DNA of 64,000 bases from Lethocerus indicus (GCA_019843655.1 JACDQD010000006.1:4580034-4644033); one strand, 5' to 3'; shown: positions 12,032 to 25,230, numbered from the stretch's first letter. The notes: generated by a model from the letters alone, not told the origin. Translations and numbers: made by a program.

Positions 12032-12780
12032 GTCTGTTGACTGGAGTCGGCCCTATCAAATCGGATGTCACGACTCCCGGTTCATCGCCTCCGCGCTTCG
12101 GGGTCCGGTTACCGGGATTCGCCCGCTTAGTTCTCTCTATTCTCTATCCTTTCTCCGATGTCCAGTTTTACTCCCGATGTAAAACCGCTTCTGATATTGG
12201 CTGAAAGTTTTTGACAAACGAATTCGATCACTGGCAAGTTCCGCGCGGTTTACAAACGTTATAAAAACACGGGAGCAGGACCTAATTTACCGGCAAACGA
12301 AGAGGGACACAGAAGATCGGACTGAGGGGGTGGTTGAGTGAGGGATTATTCCTTGCACGAAATTCAACGCCCTTTTCAGATATCTGGCGACTGGAAGAGG
12401 TGAATTTCCTTAAAGGGCCAACGAGGAATTAGGATGGTGGACGACTGATGTGGAGCTGGCCAAAACAATGGGCTGTTGGGAGTCTCCGGGGGTTTTGGGG
12501 GCGCGGGCGCTCGCCCACTCAGGCGCACGCTGCCAGCCCTCCTCCTCTCTCTCTTTTTCTCTCTCTCCCTCTCGCTCTCGCTCCGTCGCTCTATCGCTCT
12601 ATCTCTCCCTCCCTGTCCCCTTATTCACCGCTTTCTTCGGGACATCCTTCGCGAACGAGGCGAGTCGGCGGTCCTCCGGTATCGGTAAAAACTCTGTTCG
12701 GGAAAAGTATCGCAGAATACGATGTGCGGCGGACGGCGTGTGCGACTCGGTCTAAACTTAGCACCGAACTAGGGACCCGT
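12032..12780 (-). promoter_or_regulatory. Probable 5' UTR and promoter region of innexin exon B
   Basis: The sequence just upstream of the exon B start is GC- and CpG-rich and contains a CT-rich tract at about 12540-12610, which reads as GAGA on the minus strand, the transcribed strand of the innexin. GAGA tracts are common at promoters of developmentally regulated insect genes. I see no clear TATA box and cannot fix a start site. The weight rests on position and composition only. Confidence 0.35.
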
Positions 12781-13198
12781 TAACGGCAGGCTCCCCTCTC
12801 CCTCCTTCCCTCTTTCCCTCCCTCCATCTCTCCCTCTTTCTCCCTCTTACCATGGCCGTCAAATTTTCTCTGTTTCACGTCTCTATATTTAACCCGGGCG
12901 GGCTCCGGCTTCGGAACAGTTCGGTCTCGTTCGGACCGCCGCCCGGATAATTCTTTAAACTCCATTTTTCCTCCTTCTTTCCTTCTTCCTCTTCGCCTTC
13001 TTTCTGTTCGCTCATTTTCGAAATCCCCCCCTCTCCGAATGACGGGGACTTGATCTGTTGGCACCATTGGGCCCCTGACTTAATCTCTTCTAAGACGAAT
13101 ATTCTGCGTGCTGTAAATTATTAAGAACATATATTTGCTAGAAACTATACTTGAGGTTATTATTTATAAAATTTAACTTGATGAAACGAACCAGTTAT

Positions 13199-13205
<7 letters not shown>
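12781..13205. other. CT-rich and AT-rich spacer, no gene seen
   Basis: A pyrimidine-rich stretch at 12790-12850 and a second at 12965-13010 precede AT-rich sequence. The minus-strand open frame over 12780-13067 is low-complexity Arg/Glu/Gly translation of the purine strand and is not supported as a gene. Confidence 0.4.

Positions 13206-13257
<52 letters not shown>
13206..13257. repeat. (TA)n microsatellite
   Basis: An alternating TA tract of about 52 bases is followed by a short GATAGATA run. Confidence 0.97.
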
Positions 13258-13259
<2 letters not shown>

Positions 13260-13352
13260 TAGATATATACTCGTACAAACGCATAATCACGATGGAAATA
13301 CGACAAAACGGGATAAAACACCCGTACAGCGCGAATAAAAATTAAACATCAT

Positions 13353-13430
13353 CTTCTATCCCCTATTCTCTTATTTGGTACCATGTTAGGCCGGTTTCGG
13401 CTTGTCGCCATCCTCAATACCATTAGGTCA
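13353..13430. mobile_element. Degraded half copy of the hairpin element
   Basis: This stretch aligns by eye with the left arm of the element at 6910-7006: the shared core is GGCCGGTTTCGGCT (element: GACCGGTTTCGGCT), with matching spacing to a downstream TCGCC and a GGTCA end. Many substitutions are present and no opposing arm follows, so it is an old, truncated copy. Confidence 0.6.
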
Positions 13431-16400
13431 GTAAATATACTAGGACATAAGCAGCGTATAGCATCACGTTACTGGCTCGGCGATGTATTTAGAGGAATCA
13501 TTTTACTTTCATATAAACGTCGGTACAATGTCAATCAAGCGGGCTACTTTCCGTGCCACTCGCGTTCGCTGCGTTTTGGCTTACTGCCAATTTCTAACGC
13601 TGTCGCTAACGGAAGGACAACGATCAGTAGTTTGTCCGGACAACTTATAGCGAAAGACTACTGTCGGCAGAGGCATAACCAGATCTCTCCCAAAAAGCGA
13701 GAGTGGAAGAAGGGAAATGGGTTCGGTTGGGGCCGTACTTCCGCGTTCGAGGTAACGCCAAAGGCTAAATTCGGCTCACGCTTCCGTACCGAAGTGCAGT
13801 ATCAGAAATCGACGGATATATTTAAAATAATTTAAATCCGGTTCAATCGGAAATTTATGTCGATAATCTAATATTTAAAAAGAAATAGTCAACCGGAACC
13901 AATTAGTTAATGCGAATTTGAAACATGAAAAGAGCTCGTTCATGAATAATGCGGGGCGACGTTCAGGAGGAACAGGAGGACATTGTCGGACGGGACCACC
14001 TTCGGGACAATCTTACCGATAATTCTCCCATTTTTGCCACTCCTACAACCTCCGCAATCCTCGCATTCTTTTTCTGATCACGTCCGTTGAAACGTCAGGA
14101 CAAGATAGCCTGCAATATTGCAGTCATCGACGAAAATTTAGCCATCGTTCGAGAGTCATTTATTATAATTCGGGTATTGGGGGTTGATCGGGAATACGAA
14201 AAAATTGAGGACGACGTAAAAGGGGCGCGTAAAAAAAATAGATTATTCTCTCGGTATTTATATATAATATGGTCGTACTGTGTGCATTATACTAAATTTA
14301 TGTATTCAATAAAGAAAAATAGGATGCACGTTTTAAATGAAATATCTACAGTATACATTCGATGACAGTTCTTCAAAATTTTCTAAATAGGTAAACTAGA
14401 AGAATGAAAGGTGCAGGTAGTGTGGCCAGCTGAAAAATACTGATATTTAACATAATCACATTTCAGCATATTTCATATCGTCGGTTGAAATGCTTGAGAA
14501 TTTTCATGAGAGTATAAAGTAAATATGGTTAATAAATATCAGCCATATTAAAATGATTTGGGGGGGGTATTTAAAAATTTCTCTCGGTAACAGTAAATTG
14601 TTTTTCATGTCACTCATTTTTTACGCATACATCATAGTGAAGATGGAAATAAAATGGAAGCTATTTTCGTACTTCGGTAGTTTCGAAGAATTCCGGAACG
14701 TACGTACACAATCGGGTCACCTAACGTCGTCCTGTTTGTTTCCTTTCGGCCCCCGCCCGCCCCAGGTGTTAACACTCCCGGTGTCCCCGAAATATATTTT
14801 TCGCTTACATAACTGCATACGCCGAATACTTCGATTTACCCGGGTGTGTACTCTGCCGGCGCTGCTGTTTAAACCGGCCTGAAAACTGGACGGGAGAGAT
14901 TTATTTACCGCTCCTGTACACATTACGACGTTAACCAACAATGCTGAGGTACAATTTCAGATACCTGTTTGGCGATTTGAAATTCCTTCCGCGAAATAAA
15001 TCTAAACTGAACGCCAGGAACTGACTCAAGGAGTTCAACCCTCCTGCCTGGAACTCGAAAGATGGCTTCAAATTCACCGAAACGGTTAAGATTCACCCGT
15101 TTAATTGAAAACGATCAACTACGCCGAAGACAATCTGAAATTGTATTATTGTTTTAAATAAAACATTATCCGGAGTCGGACTTTTATTTTCCCGCTTTAA
15201 TCGTGCCGCCAAACAGTTCTTAAATATTTTCTTAAACTTAAAAATGTTTATTTGTTAATTTCTCGAATTGAATGAAAATTCTGGGGACTGGACTTTTTTT
15301 AAATCGAACAATTTAAAAACGTTTCTGTACTATATATTGTTGAAATGACTCTGAGTAGTTGAAATCGGCCTCCTTTTTTTATCGGTCTTGTGTAAATTAG
15401 TTTGGTGGATAAGCGAGAGGATAGGGGAGCGTGGTGGACGGGCCTCTGTTGGACCGCGTCCAGGACACGGCCGGCTTTATACGTCTATATATTGTAGCGG
15501 CCCTGGGGCCTATTAGAGAGAATTCAACATCCGACTCCCACTATCTCGCCGTGCGGGACACGTCCCCGTGTAACCCTCCCCTCAAGTATCAGGAAAAGAT
15601 TGCAGCGGATTTATCGAGAATAGAAAAACTTTTCCCGATAACACTTTCCGGCCATATCTCCGACTAGACAGGACCTGAACGTGTATTGTTGTCTTCAATT
15701 CTTCCGTTGGAAACCGAGTAAAAGTAGAAATTCAACTCAATTTGGAATATAATAATAAGAATATAAATGTTAAATGAGCGTAGTTGCCTAAAAGCGAAAA
15801 TTCGTGGAACAGATACAGGAGGGGAAAAACCAACGAGGGAGGGTTTCAGGGAACTTGAATTATCAATAACTTCCGATTGGATTGCGCAATAGCGGCATTC
15901 TTGTTCGGCTTTGATGTATATTAGGCGCGATCGCGCCGGAAGTCAGTTAACGATAATAGAAGTTCTAATCGCGCTAATTTGCCAGCAAACTCTACCGGGG
16001 AGGGCGTCTTCATCGTCGGGGGGTCGTCAGCTAATAATGGTCTCGTTCCCAAATCTTTATGTTCTGTTATAATCAATATTGCGTCAACACAGTTGTTTTT
16101 AGTGTCAGGTGTCCTTGTTTTCCTTCGTGGAAGAATAGATTCAATATTGTTTGATTTTCCCGGATTTTCGGGTTTAAATTTATTTACTTGTAATATGGAT
16201 GTGTTCAATCTCTACTAGACATCTAATGTAAGAATCATTAGAGTCATTATTATACAATACGAACTAGCAAAAATACTATCTAAAGTGCACCTATAAGTAG
16301 CTGGCAGAAAATTTAGAGCCTGAGGGGAAAACTAAATTAAATAGAAATAAAAAAAATTAACAATCCGAAAGACAACGAATGCAGTAGAGATGTGCCCGAA

Positions 16401-18600
16401 GTTCAGAGGTTGGTTTAGTCACCTAATCTAACAGGAGCTCTAAAATAAATTACTGTGAAATATCTGTCCATCGTATAAATAAATTGTAAGCTCGTTTAAA
16501 TCGCTCAAAGCCGTACCTGAAAGTCGGCCATCGAACAAAAACCGTTTTGAACTTAACAACAATGTACATAAATCTCAGACAAAAACTTAATACGGTCCAA
16601 CTTGGGCAATTCAATCTTCCTCGAAACAACGTCAAGCAGTATCTATACGGCGGTTGAACTTTTTCGTCTCCCATTTTCGGAGAGCCAATAATTCAATTAT
16701 GTCTCCAAAGTACCGGCAATCTCCTATCGTACTTCGGTTATATAAATTGAGAAGATATTTTACTACATAAAATAAAACGCGCACATCAAAAGATTAACAA
16801 TTATAACTTGTTCCACGGTATTAAATTGGTTTGTAGACATTAACCAATTTACAATAATCTTTATTTCTATATATTATACATCGTATTTTTTACATTTTAA
16901 ATTAATAAAGTTCACTGAAAGCGGCTCGCAGGTCTTACTACGTATATTTACGAAGTTATTGGGTAATTATTTATGTACAGCTCTAGCTTAATTTACAGGG
17001 AAAGTGTTTAGATTAAAAACCGGGGAGTCACACAACAATGTCGATAGCACTATAACACTTGAGATAGTGTATTTGGCCTATAGAATACAATGTATTCTAT
17101 TGAGTAGGCTCTACTTTAGGACCTGCTCCTTTTGGTAGACCTTTCGGTTGACCAGTCGGGTTGCTCTTGCAACTGTTGATCCGAGCTGAGTCATATGCGT
17201 CATCCGTTATGCGGTTCCCGGTTGTAACTTTGTTTATTTTTTGTTTTATTTTAGACCGAGGTAACTGACCGGTCTATTTCTTTTAAGGTTTATCTGCATT
17301 CCTAATTTGTAGAGTTGTGGGTTTATTTTTTTCTGTCTAGTATAACAGTACAAATACCACGGTTGCTCTGTCCGGCAATATCCCTTAACGACTCTTGTTT
17401 CTTGACTAATTTAATATTTTATCAGAACTATTATTTATTGGTCAGTTAATAATAATAAATAGCTCAATACAAATCGATTATTTCTAATTACAATACAATC
17501 TAAATTCTAATAAGTCCATATAACGCCGGTTAAATGAAACCGGAAAGTTTCTAATCATTCATTGTAGAATATCGTTCTATTATTGGGAGCGGCCGAACTG
17601 TTTTTAGACTGTTTAAAATACCAAGTATATATTTATATGGGGTGGAGTCAAAAGGGAATTCGGGTTTACGCCGATATCTTGAAGTATTGCACGCATGCAC
17701 TACGCGCAAAAATAGATTTTGGGGGGCGTGTAAGTGCACACAGGCGGCCGACACAGAGATGTTTGCCACGACCCGATAGTTAGCGTTCCTGAGATCGGGG
17801 GCAAAACACACGAGCTCCGACATAAGTGTTAACCAAACCGACCACTGTTTACATCTCAACTACCGAATTCTTTATACTTTCTTCCCTACTTATGTGTATG
17901 TGTTATAGTCCTGGAATCGATGTATCCGGGGTTTTTTTTCTTTCGATCGCTTTCTATATCCAGGTTTGGTCTTGGGGCAGATCGATTTTGGCTTTTCACC
18001 ATTAATTGTTTACAATCACAAACACAAAAATGTTGATCCTTTTGATTAAACGATAATATAATTCGACGTGTCCTCAATTCCAGAATGGTTCAGGAATCCG
18101 TCCTACCCCCATTTGTATTTACAGTGTTTTTCGAAAAATTTGTAAAGATACGGGAATTCATTATCGACTAAAAATTGGGCGGTGCGAGTTTCTTTATTGA
18201 AATAATAATAATAATTTTTTTGCACTCGAATAAAATTAAACGTGGATAAAGCAAATTTTGAAGTTGACGCCGCGGTCTGGTTCCGACTCGATGTTCCTCT
18301 CGAACCTCATGAAGAATACGGAAATCTTCCCCAAAAAAATAATGTCACCCGCTAAAAATAGTGTTTCGTCCACTGTGTCTAAGAAACGCAACAATACTTA
18401 AATGTTTGCAGCATCAAACTTTCCCGTTTTAAATGAACAGGCTCACACCGGCGAGGAGACAGGTTTTGGGAGAATCAAACAGTTCCTTAACTCAGAAATT
18501 ATTATTTAGGAAGCGGAACAGGTATTAGGCTTTTATGAAGTCGTGCTTTCATATTTTTGTCTGTTAACGGTAGTATTTGGGTCTTAAGTGATGTAAGTTT
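13431..18600. other. Gene-poor, CpG-containing region
   Basis: No exon is supported. Frames at 13383-13835, 14087-14365, 14553-14882, 15431-15667, 15921-16218 and 17551-17859 were inspected and rejected for lack of any recognisable domain or splice structure. A cluster of short hairpins lies at 17048-17173. This may be 5' intron or upstream flank of shaking-B. Confidence 0.4.
17048..17173. repeat. Cluster of three short inverted repeats
   Basis: CACTAT...ATAGTG (17048-17069), ATAGAATAC-AAT-GTATTCTAT (17080-17100, itself flanked by CCTA and TAGG) and GTTGC-TCTT-GCAAC (about 17160-17173) occur in succession. They could fold in RNA or be chance in AT-rich DNA. Confidence 0.5.
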
Positions 18601-20260
18601 CGATGCAAAGCTCACGTTTACAAAGTACCCTTGTATATGTTACGCCATATATTTTCGACAAGGCGTTACTCAATGACTCAGTATTTTTGCCAAACGCGGA
18701 TTAAATATAACATAGACTGCCAGATATAACTAATTATTGGAATCACATCATACAGGAAGTATAATGAAATAAGAGACTTCGAAGAAATACCATTGTTTCA
18801 AAATGAAACCACCAGTTATGTGATCGTTGAAACCAAAAGAAAACTTTTAAACGCTGAAATTTCAGCATTTAAAATAATTTGTTCCGTTCATTTTCAAATT
18901 GTTAATAGTGGGAAAATAACAAGAGGAAATATAAAAAGCTCAACAAACATGCAATTATCATGCCCCTAAAAATAAATAAATAAGGACAAAAATATGCTAT
19001 TATTTACTATAAATCTGTTGAGTAATGGACAAGGCAAGTGCTCTTGCCAGTCTTAAACCATCTGTCCATTACTAGTTTCAAAGACTAAATAGTTGGTTCA
19101 CATGTTATTATGATATATGTTTGGTTTAGCATGTTATTCATATACCTGAACATCATAATTTGAAAACATACTAAATTGCGCAAACTCTATTTGTTTGTGC
19201 AAATGTAGCTTTCATGATTATTGTGATATTATCTTCTAGTGTTTGTGACTTATATTTATTTTTTTTACTTCATTTATATAGCTGCTGTGGCTATTATATG
19301 CTCCATTAATTAATTTTTTTTAGATTTATTTATATATCACAATGAGTGCCATTAATATACTTTTTAACCTCATTCACCTAGTACAATGAATATTGTTGAT
19401 ATTTAAATTCAACTTAATACAACAGATGCATGTTTATACTAGATATACCTGTGTTTAAGGAAGAGCTATATTCTAATTTCTTGATAACTTTTTAAGATTT
19501 AGTTGAAACTACAATAGTCACCAAAATTACTGAGTGAATATTAATATGAACATTACTATTTCATAATTAACATTTCTTATGAACCAATTTATCTACTTAT
19601 TTTCTATATAATTATTTTCTGGATGTTCAATGTTTCAAACATGTGATCTTAAAAAATCAGTAAGGCTCCATAACAAAAGAGTTAGATTTCCATACCTCAA
19701 AATTCATAACTTCTTTATTCTACCATTTTAATCAACCCTAACACGACATGCACATCTCTGGTATTTCCTTATAAAATAAAATAATTGCTTAAAAATAAAC
19801 ATTTCATTACATTGTATAACATACAAATCTCATAAAAAATCACTAGTTTACTATAAGGCACAAATGTTTCATCAAATTATTATATATACAGGAGGAGAGT
19901 ATGATTGACTAAATTTTAACATGTTAAACATGCAATTAAGGTAATTACATAACATTTATTTTCATTTTCATTAAATATTGTTAATTATGGTAACCACATT
20001 TTCAGATAGTAAAACAGTATAAATTTAGTATAAAGAAATGAAAAGAAATAACAACTGCAATGTATCAGTGACCACTAATACTTAAAACTAAAACTCACCT
20101 CCATATTAGATGATGTAAACCAAATTACTTCATTTACCAAATTTAATATGGGAAAATAACTCAGATTATACTCAAATAATATAATTTTTAATGATATACA
20201 AAACAAATCAAATGGAATAACAACAAATTTAGGGGATAACATTTTTAGTTTTCCAGATCA
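18601..20260. other. 3' flank of PSMD5, AT-rich, no gene seen
   Basis: CpG becomes rare from here rightwards. A TTTATT at 19955-19960 reads AATAAA on the minus strand about 300 bases past the PSMD5 stop and is a candidate polyadenylation signal. A paired-stem structure lies at 19021-19073. No coding exon is seen. Confidence 0.45.
19021..19073. repeat. 53-base inverted repeat with an internal hairpin
   Basis: The 11-base ends AGTAATGGACA and TGTCCATTACT are perfect reverse complements. Between them sits a second perfect hairpin, GGCAAG-TGCT-CTTGCC. The result is a two-stem foldable structure in otherwise AT-rich spacer. It could be a small MITE or an RNA structure; neither is shown. Confidence 0.6.
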
Positions 20261-23200
20261 CTATGGCTCCCCTTCCAAAGCAACTTTAAAGTCAGTGGAA
20301 CCATTACACGGGCCCTGTTTAACAAATTCCTGCAATCTCATAAATTGCGCCTCTCCAAAAACTTCAATTCCACTGGGTGAGTTCACCATTCTGGTAATTA
20401 TGTCATACTTGGCTAGACCACCGTTCAGAGTTGATGTTGTCGTTCTGTCCATCAAGAAGTTCATGACACCTGTCAAAAGAGAACAAGAATAACCTCGGTA
20501 TACCACAATAGTCATTTTGTTTGGAAGTGCATATGTCCAACATGGGTCATAGTATCTGATCAACATTTGAAATACTGATGTCATTATTTATAGGAGAAAA
20601 TATTGATAAAAATATTGTGTACTTTACAATGTGATTTTTTTTACATTAGAATAAATAAAACTAACAATCCGAATCTATTTCCAACTTTTCAATAGAAATG
20701 AGAATTCATAACATTTTATTACCTGGACATGCATTGATTTTTATTTGTCCCCATTTTTGAACAGCCATCTCTTTAAGAACTTGGAGGACAGCAAGATTCA
20801 TTTCAGGGAAAGGCTGTTGTGCCATTTTAAATAATATTTCCATGGCGTTGGTATTCAGCATGTTAAACCAAAGTTCTGTTATTTTCATCAGTTCAGTAGT
20901 CAAATAGCCCTCCTAAATTAATTCATGTATCTTATTAAATGCATTGTTTGATACATACATTGAAAATCCTTCTAGATTCCTTTTCAGAACCTGACAAATA
21001 AAATGCAACATCACATATAATACTTTAATATTTTGTTTCAAATCATTAAGGTATTGCTACTGAGTAATTTGTATTTAAATTAATGAAGAATATTGTCTTA
21101 CAAATGAAATTCTGACTTTTATTCCAAATATTATCATAATTATGATTATAAATTTAGCTTATTGTTGGGATTGAACACTACAAAAATGTAAAAAAGTCTA
21201 CAAAAAATGAATTCCTTATTATGACATAAATCTATAAATATACATATAAAACAATTTTTTAAAATTAAAACCAATATACAAGAATATCACTACTAATTTA
21301 TCTGATTTTATTATACTGAGTATGCTAAGCATGCATTTAATTTAATAAAAATAAATGCCAAATATTTAATATTAGAACTTCAGTAGACAAATACACTTCC
21401 ATGTTAAAATAAATTTAAAAAATTAAATAATAAAGAAAAAGAAACAATTACCAATAGTAATAAAATCAACTTTAGTTTCTTGACTTAGTTTCACTAGCAG
21501 ACCAATTATTAATCTTCATTTCATGCAATGAATTAAGATAAAATAAAAATTTTAAATTATAAAAACAATCTGTTTGATAATGTTTAGTTCAGTAAAAAAC
21601 ATATGAAATACACAGTCAGTGCTTGGGAATTATGGTAATCATTAATAATAGAACAGAGTCATTTATATTATAAATATGAAATGTACTAATAATAATTACC
21701 TCAATATGAATCATGTTAGCAATGGCATGAACAGCTCTTATCCTCCATTCAATTGGAAATGACTGTGAAGCTTCATTCATCTTGCTCAAAATATGCCTCA
21801 TGCATTGCTCATCTGCAATAAAAATGTAATAGTTTAATTTAAATAATCACAGATTAATGATGCATAAGCCAAACAGTGAGTACCAATAATTAAGAAATTA
21901 TTTAGCTTCATAGATGAAAGATGGTCAACCTTTTGTCAGTACTTCAATATGCAGATAAACAGTACACTATATATTTTATTATACACAAAAAACTCAATCT
22001 TTTCATCATTCTCAAAATCACAAATGGGAAAATGTCACTGAGAAATATAAATAATATTATGTAACAGCAGCTTGGCCTATATTGTTCTATACAGTAAAAA
22101 ATTATGTTACAATATTATTACATAAGTAATAAATATAATAAAAAAATTATAAAACTAAAAGTCTGTGTTGTTACCTTGACGACACAACACTGATTTCCCT
22201 ATGGCTGATGTTGCTATAAAACCCACAGTCTCCATTCCAGTTATAGCAATAACGTATTCATCAGAATCAACAGATTCAAAAACAGCTTGTGATACATCAG
22301 GATATGTTGATATCAATTCATCTGGGAATTTCTGCGCAATGTTTCCAAAAAACTTTAAAAGGCCTGTGAAATAATTAATAAATCAAAAGGAACTACAAAC
22401 TCAGACAATGTTATCGATTTTATGAAAATAATAAAAAACAGGAAGGTCTTCTCTTACGAAATAAAATAATTGACTTAGTTAAAAAAGAAAAGTTCTTCAC
22501 ATTGAATTTTCAAGGCAGATAAAGTACTTTTTCAGAGGTGCATATATATTAAAATTAAGAAGTAACATAGTAACATCTTAATACGAATAACTAATGATAA
22601 AAATCAGGAAGCAATCAAGTCAATGCCTTCATAAACATTAATATGAATTTGTTTGCTTAGGAAAGGTATACTCTGAAAGTGCTAAATAGTTTATTTAGTT
22701 TTATAAATTTCATAGAGAAAAATAATCTAAACAAGGGAACAAATGTAAACCGGTATCCATTTTATTATTATTCAACTATATCACAATAAAATTTGTGTGT
22801 GCTTAAGATACAGGCCCAATTCCAGAACATAGCTAATAATATGTACTGGTTAGGTTAAGAAATATAAGAAGTTTTAATATAAAGCAGTAGTTCGTGGCCA
22901 AGGCCACTATTCTGGACACCCAATGGGTGTTTAGATGTAGTGTCACGATTTGAGCAGAACTAAAAGTGACTGAAAATACACCAGTTCACCAGGAATTACT
23001 CACCAGGAAAAACAATGCTTGCCATGACATGATCTCGTGAATCTTTGATCTGTTCAACAAGAAGTTTGATGACGTTCTCATTTTGAAGGAAAGTGAAGCC
23101 ATCCCGAGTTATAGCAAGCTTAGAGAGTTCTTCAAGTACTGCCAACTGCGATAAAACATCATCAGACTTGATGTCCCTGATCAGTCCTTCGATGAATCCG

Positions 23201-24812
23201 TGTTTTTTCATTATTGGCAATGAATCTGGACAATTGGTACCTATCTCAATTACAACCTAAGAGAAAATAAAAACAATCAACAACACTTTTTAACAAAGTA
23301 TGTTTACTAAAGAAATATATATTATATAGTAATCATAATGAATCAATCCTAACAATGCCTTGAAAATTTCATAGAGTTACATATTGGTATTTCAATAAGG
23401 TTGAAAGATCAATTTTATGTAAAACTGAAATGTGATTTATAACTAAATTCAATATTTGAATTAAAATAAAGTATATTTAAAACATGACATTTCTGCCTTC
23501 AGAAATAATGATGCATAAAATGAAAAGAAGCTGTTTTGACAACATAACAGTATGACTTTAAATACTGCAACATTTTTACCTGATAAAGTCTAATTTTGTA
23601 GACATCATTCTGGCTTGTGCTTGTCAAAATTGCCTCCTTAATTTCTGGCCTACATATGGCTGCTAGGCCAGCTCGGGTCTGACCGAACTTAGACAAAAAT
23701 TCTATCGCCTTATTAGCCACAGAAATTTCTCCATCACAGAGGCAATTGGTAATATTCAACAACAATGTTTGATCTCTGTCCACTAGGTCTGAATGCAGGA
23801 TTTCAGGTAATGCACGTATGAACTATTTTACACCAACAGAAATAAAAATCAGAATTGTAAATAAACTATTGATATAGTTACATATATATTAAGGAAGATT
23901 CAAGTTATATTAGTATTGGCAGGTGAATGACAGTCTCCGCGAGTAGACCAGATAACCATGGTAAAATTTACTACTTTTCGGCAGAAGGAGCAAAAGTTCT
24001 AAAATTCTGGGCATTATCCAATCATACAATGAGAATGTCTGATATTTTCCATCAATATCTAATAAAAAGGAGGTTGTAATTCATCAACCCAGAATTATGT
24101 TTCACCGTTTAAATCAAAAATGCCAACATAAATGAAGATTTAACGCAATTGATAAAATATAAAGAATAAGAAAAAAATAGTAATTTAAAATATTACCTCC
24201 TGTATAGCCATTTCTTTCACTTCTTTTTGAGGATGAATCAAGACCCTTTGAAGTGGAACAATGTATCTATCAATAGCCAAATTCGGAGGTAAACCACTTA
24301 ACAGAATATTTAAAATTTCACATGTCAAAAGTATTTGGTTACTGAAAAACATAATTAATTTTATTCATACAATTGTTATTTCAAAAAAGGTATACCTATA
24401 TTTTTGAGTGAAAAAACAAAGAAAATAAACAAAAATGTATTATAATTTTCCAACTAATCCATTCAAGTGTTTTGTTATACATTCATAAATTACTTTATAC
24501 GTTTTACCTTTTGATAGTTTCAAAATAATAATGCCACAGAAGAAAAACACCTTTATCGTCGATTTCGTGTATAAAATAGGTATTCTAAACTAAAACACCT
24601 TTGTAAATAAAACTTGCTTACATGTTGGAGGAGTTCAAGCACTCGAAAATAATATCCAGCGGTAAATTGGAAGCCAACTCTGATATATTGGATTGGTTGA
24701 GCTGTTTGAAAGCCGATTTCAATTCATTTAAGTTATTTTCAATTCTAACCTCATTTCTAATATCTTGCAATATGTTTTGAAACCAAGCCGCATTTCGAAC
24801 CATCATTCTCAT
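20261..24812 (-). CDS. PSMD5: 26S proteasome non-ATPase regulatory subunit 5 (PSMD5 / S5B), 8 exons
   Basis: Exons on the minus strand are 24812-24622, 24341-24197, 23822-23580, 23256-23004, 22363-22175, 21812-21700, 20912-20723 and 20469-20261; all have GT/AG borders and compatible phases. They sum to 1,533 nt, giving 510 aa, against about 504 in human. PSMD5 is a HEAT/ARM-type chaperone that binds the ATPase PSMC2 during assembly of the 19S base and leaves before the proteasome matures. Recognisable stretches include PPNLAIDRYIVPLQ in exon 2, ISVANKAIEFLSKFG in exon 3, ITRDGFTFLQNE in exon 4, and the C terminus with NACPGVMNFLMDR, AKYDII and a final segment with EGEP. The start at 24812 (MRMMVRN) is the first ATG; two more ATGs lie 6 and 9 bases further in. 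A TTG is immediately upstream. Terminal stop is TAG. The divergent neighbour is MPLKIP. Confidence 0.95.
24555..24594. repeat. Possible deletion remnant of the hairpin element, in PSMD5 intron 1
   Basis: TATCGTCGATTTCGTGT here matches the left edge of copy 1 (TATCGTAGATTTCGTGT from 6904), and 7 bases later AGGTATTCTAAACTAAA matches the sequence to the right of copy 1 (7220-7236). Both element edges are thus joined with the middle missing. It could be an internally deleted copy or a shared host sequence. Confidence 0.45.
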
Positions 24813-24885
24813 CAACTATTCAACAGTGACTTGAATATACTACAGACTCATACGGATCGAGACCTCTTTCGATACAATTTATTCG

Positions 24886-24904
24886 TATATATATATATAT
24901 ATAT
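24886..24904. repeat. (TA)n microsatellite, short
   Basis: An alternating TA tract of 19 bases lies in the PSMD5 5' flank. Confidence 0.9.
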
Positions 24905-25169
24905 CGATACAGGAAGTGTGTTATAAATTAATCGGTTCTAGAGATGTTTAAAAACATCGTGAATTCTAAAAATCGTGATAAATTTACAATTAAATATAGT
25001 TAAATCAAAATATCTTAACGACAAAATTGTTTACATATATCTGCCAAATTGATATAGCAGCAAGTGAAGCTGGAAAAAATAAAGAACATGTAGAATTCTT
25101 AATTTATGTAAACAAAACAAGTTTAAATACACATAATTTCGTTAAGAAACAAAATGGACTGAAATATTT

Positions 25170-25172
<3 letters not shown>

Positions 25173-25225
<53 letters not shown>
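25173..25225. repeat. (TA)n microsatellite
   Basis: An alternating TA tract of about 53 bases lies between the divergent PSMD5 and MPLKIP genes. Confidence 0.97.

Positions 25226-25230
<5 letters not shown>

Noticed and set aside
12780..13067. Minus-strand Arg/Glu/Gly-rich frame
   Set aside because: It is a translation of a polypurine tract without any domain, splice context or codon pattern of a gene.
13383..13835. 150-codon plus-strand frame
   Set aside because: It begins inside the degraded hairpin element and has no recognisable domain; length alone is weak evidence in this CpG-containing region.
15921..16218. Overlapping frames on both strands that looked like a small secreted or viral-type protein
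   Set aside because: No recognisable motif, signal or splice sites; overlap of similar-length frames on both strands points to chance.
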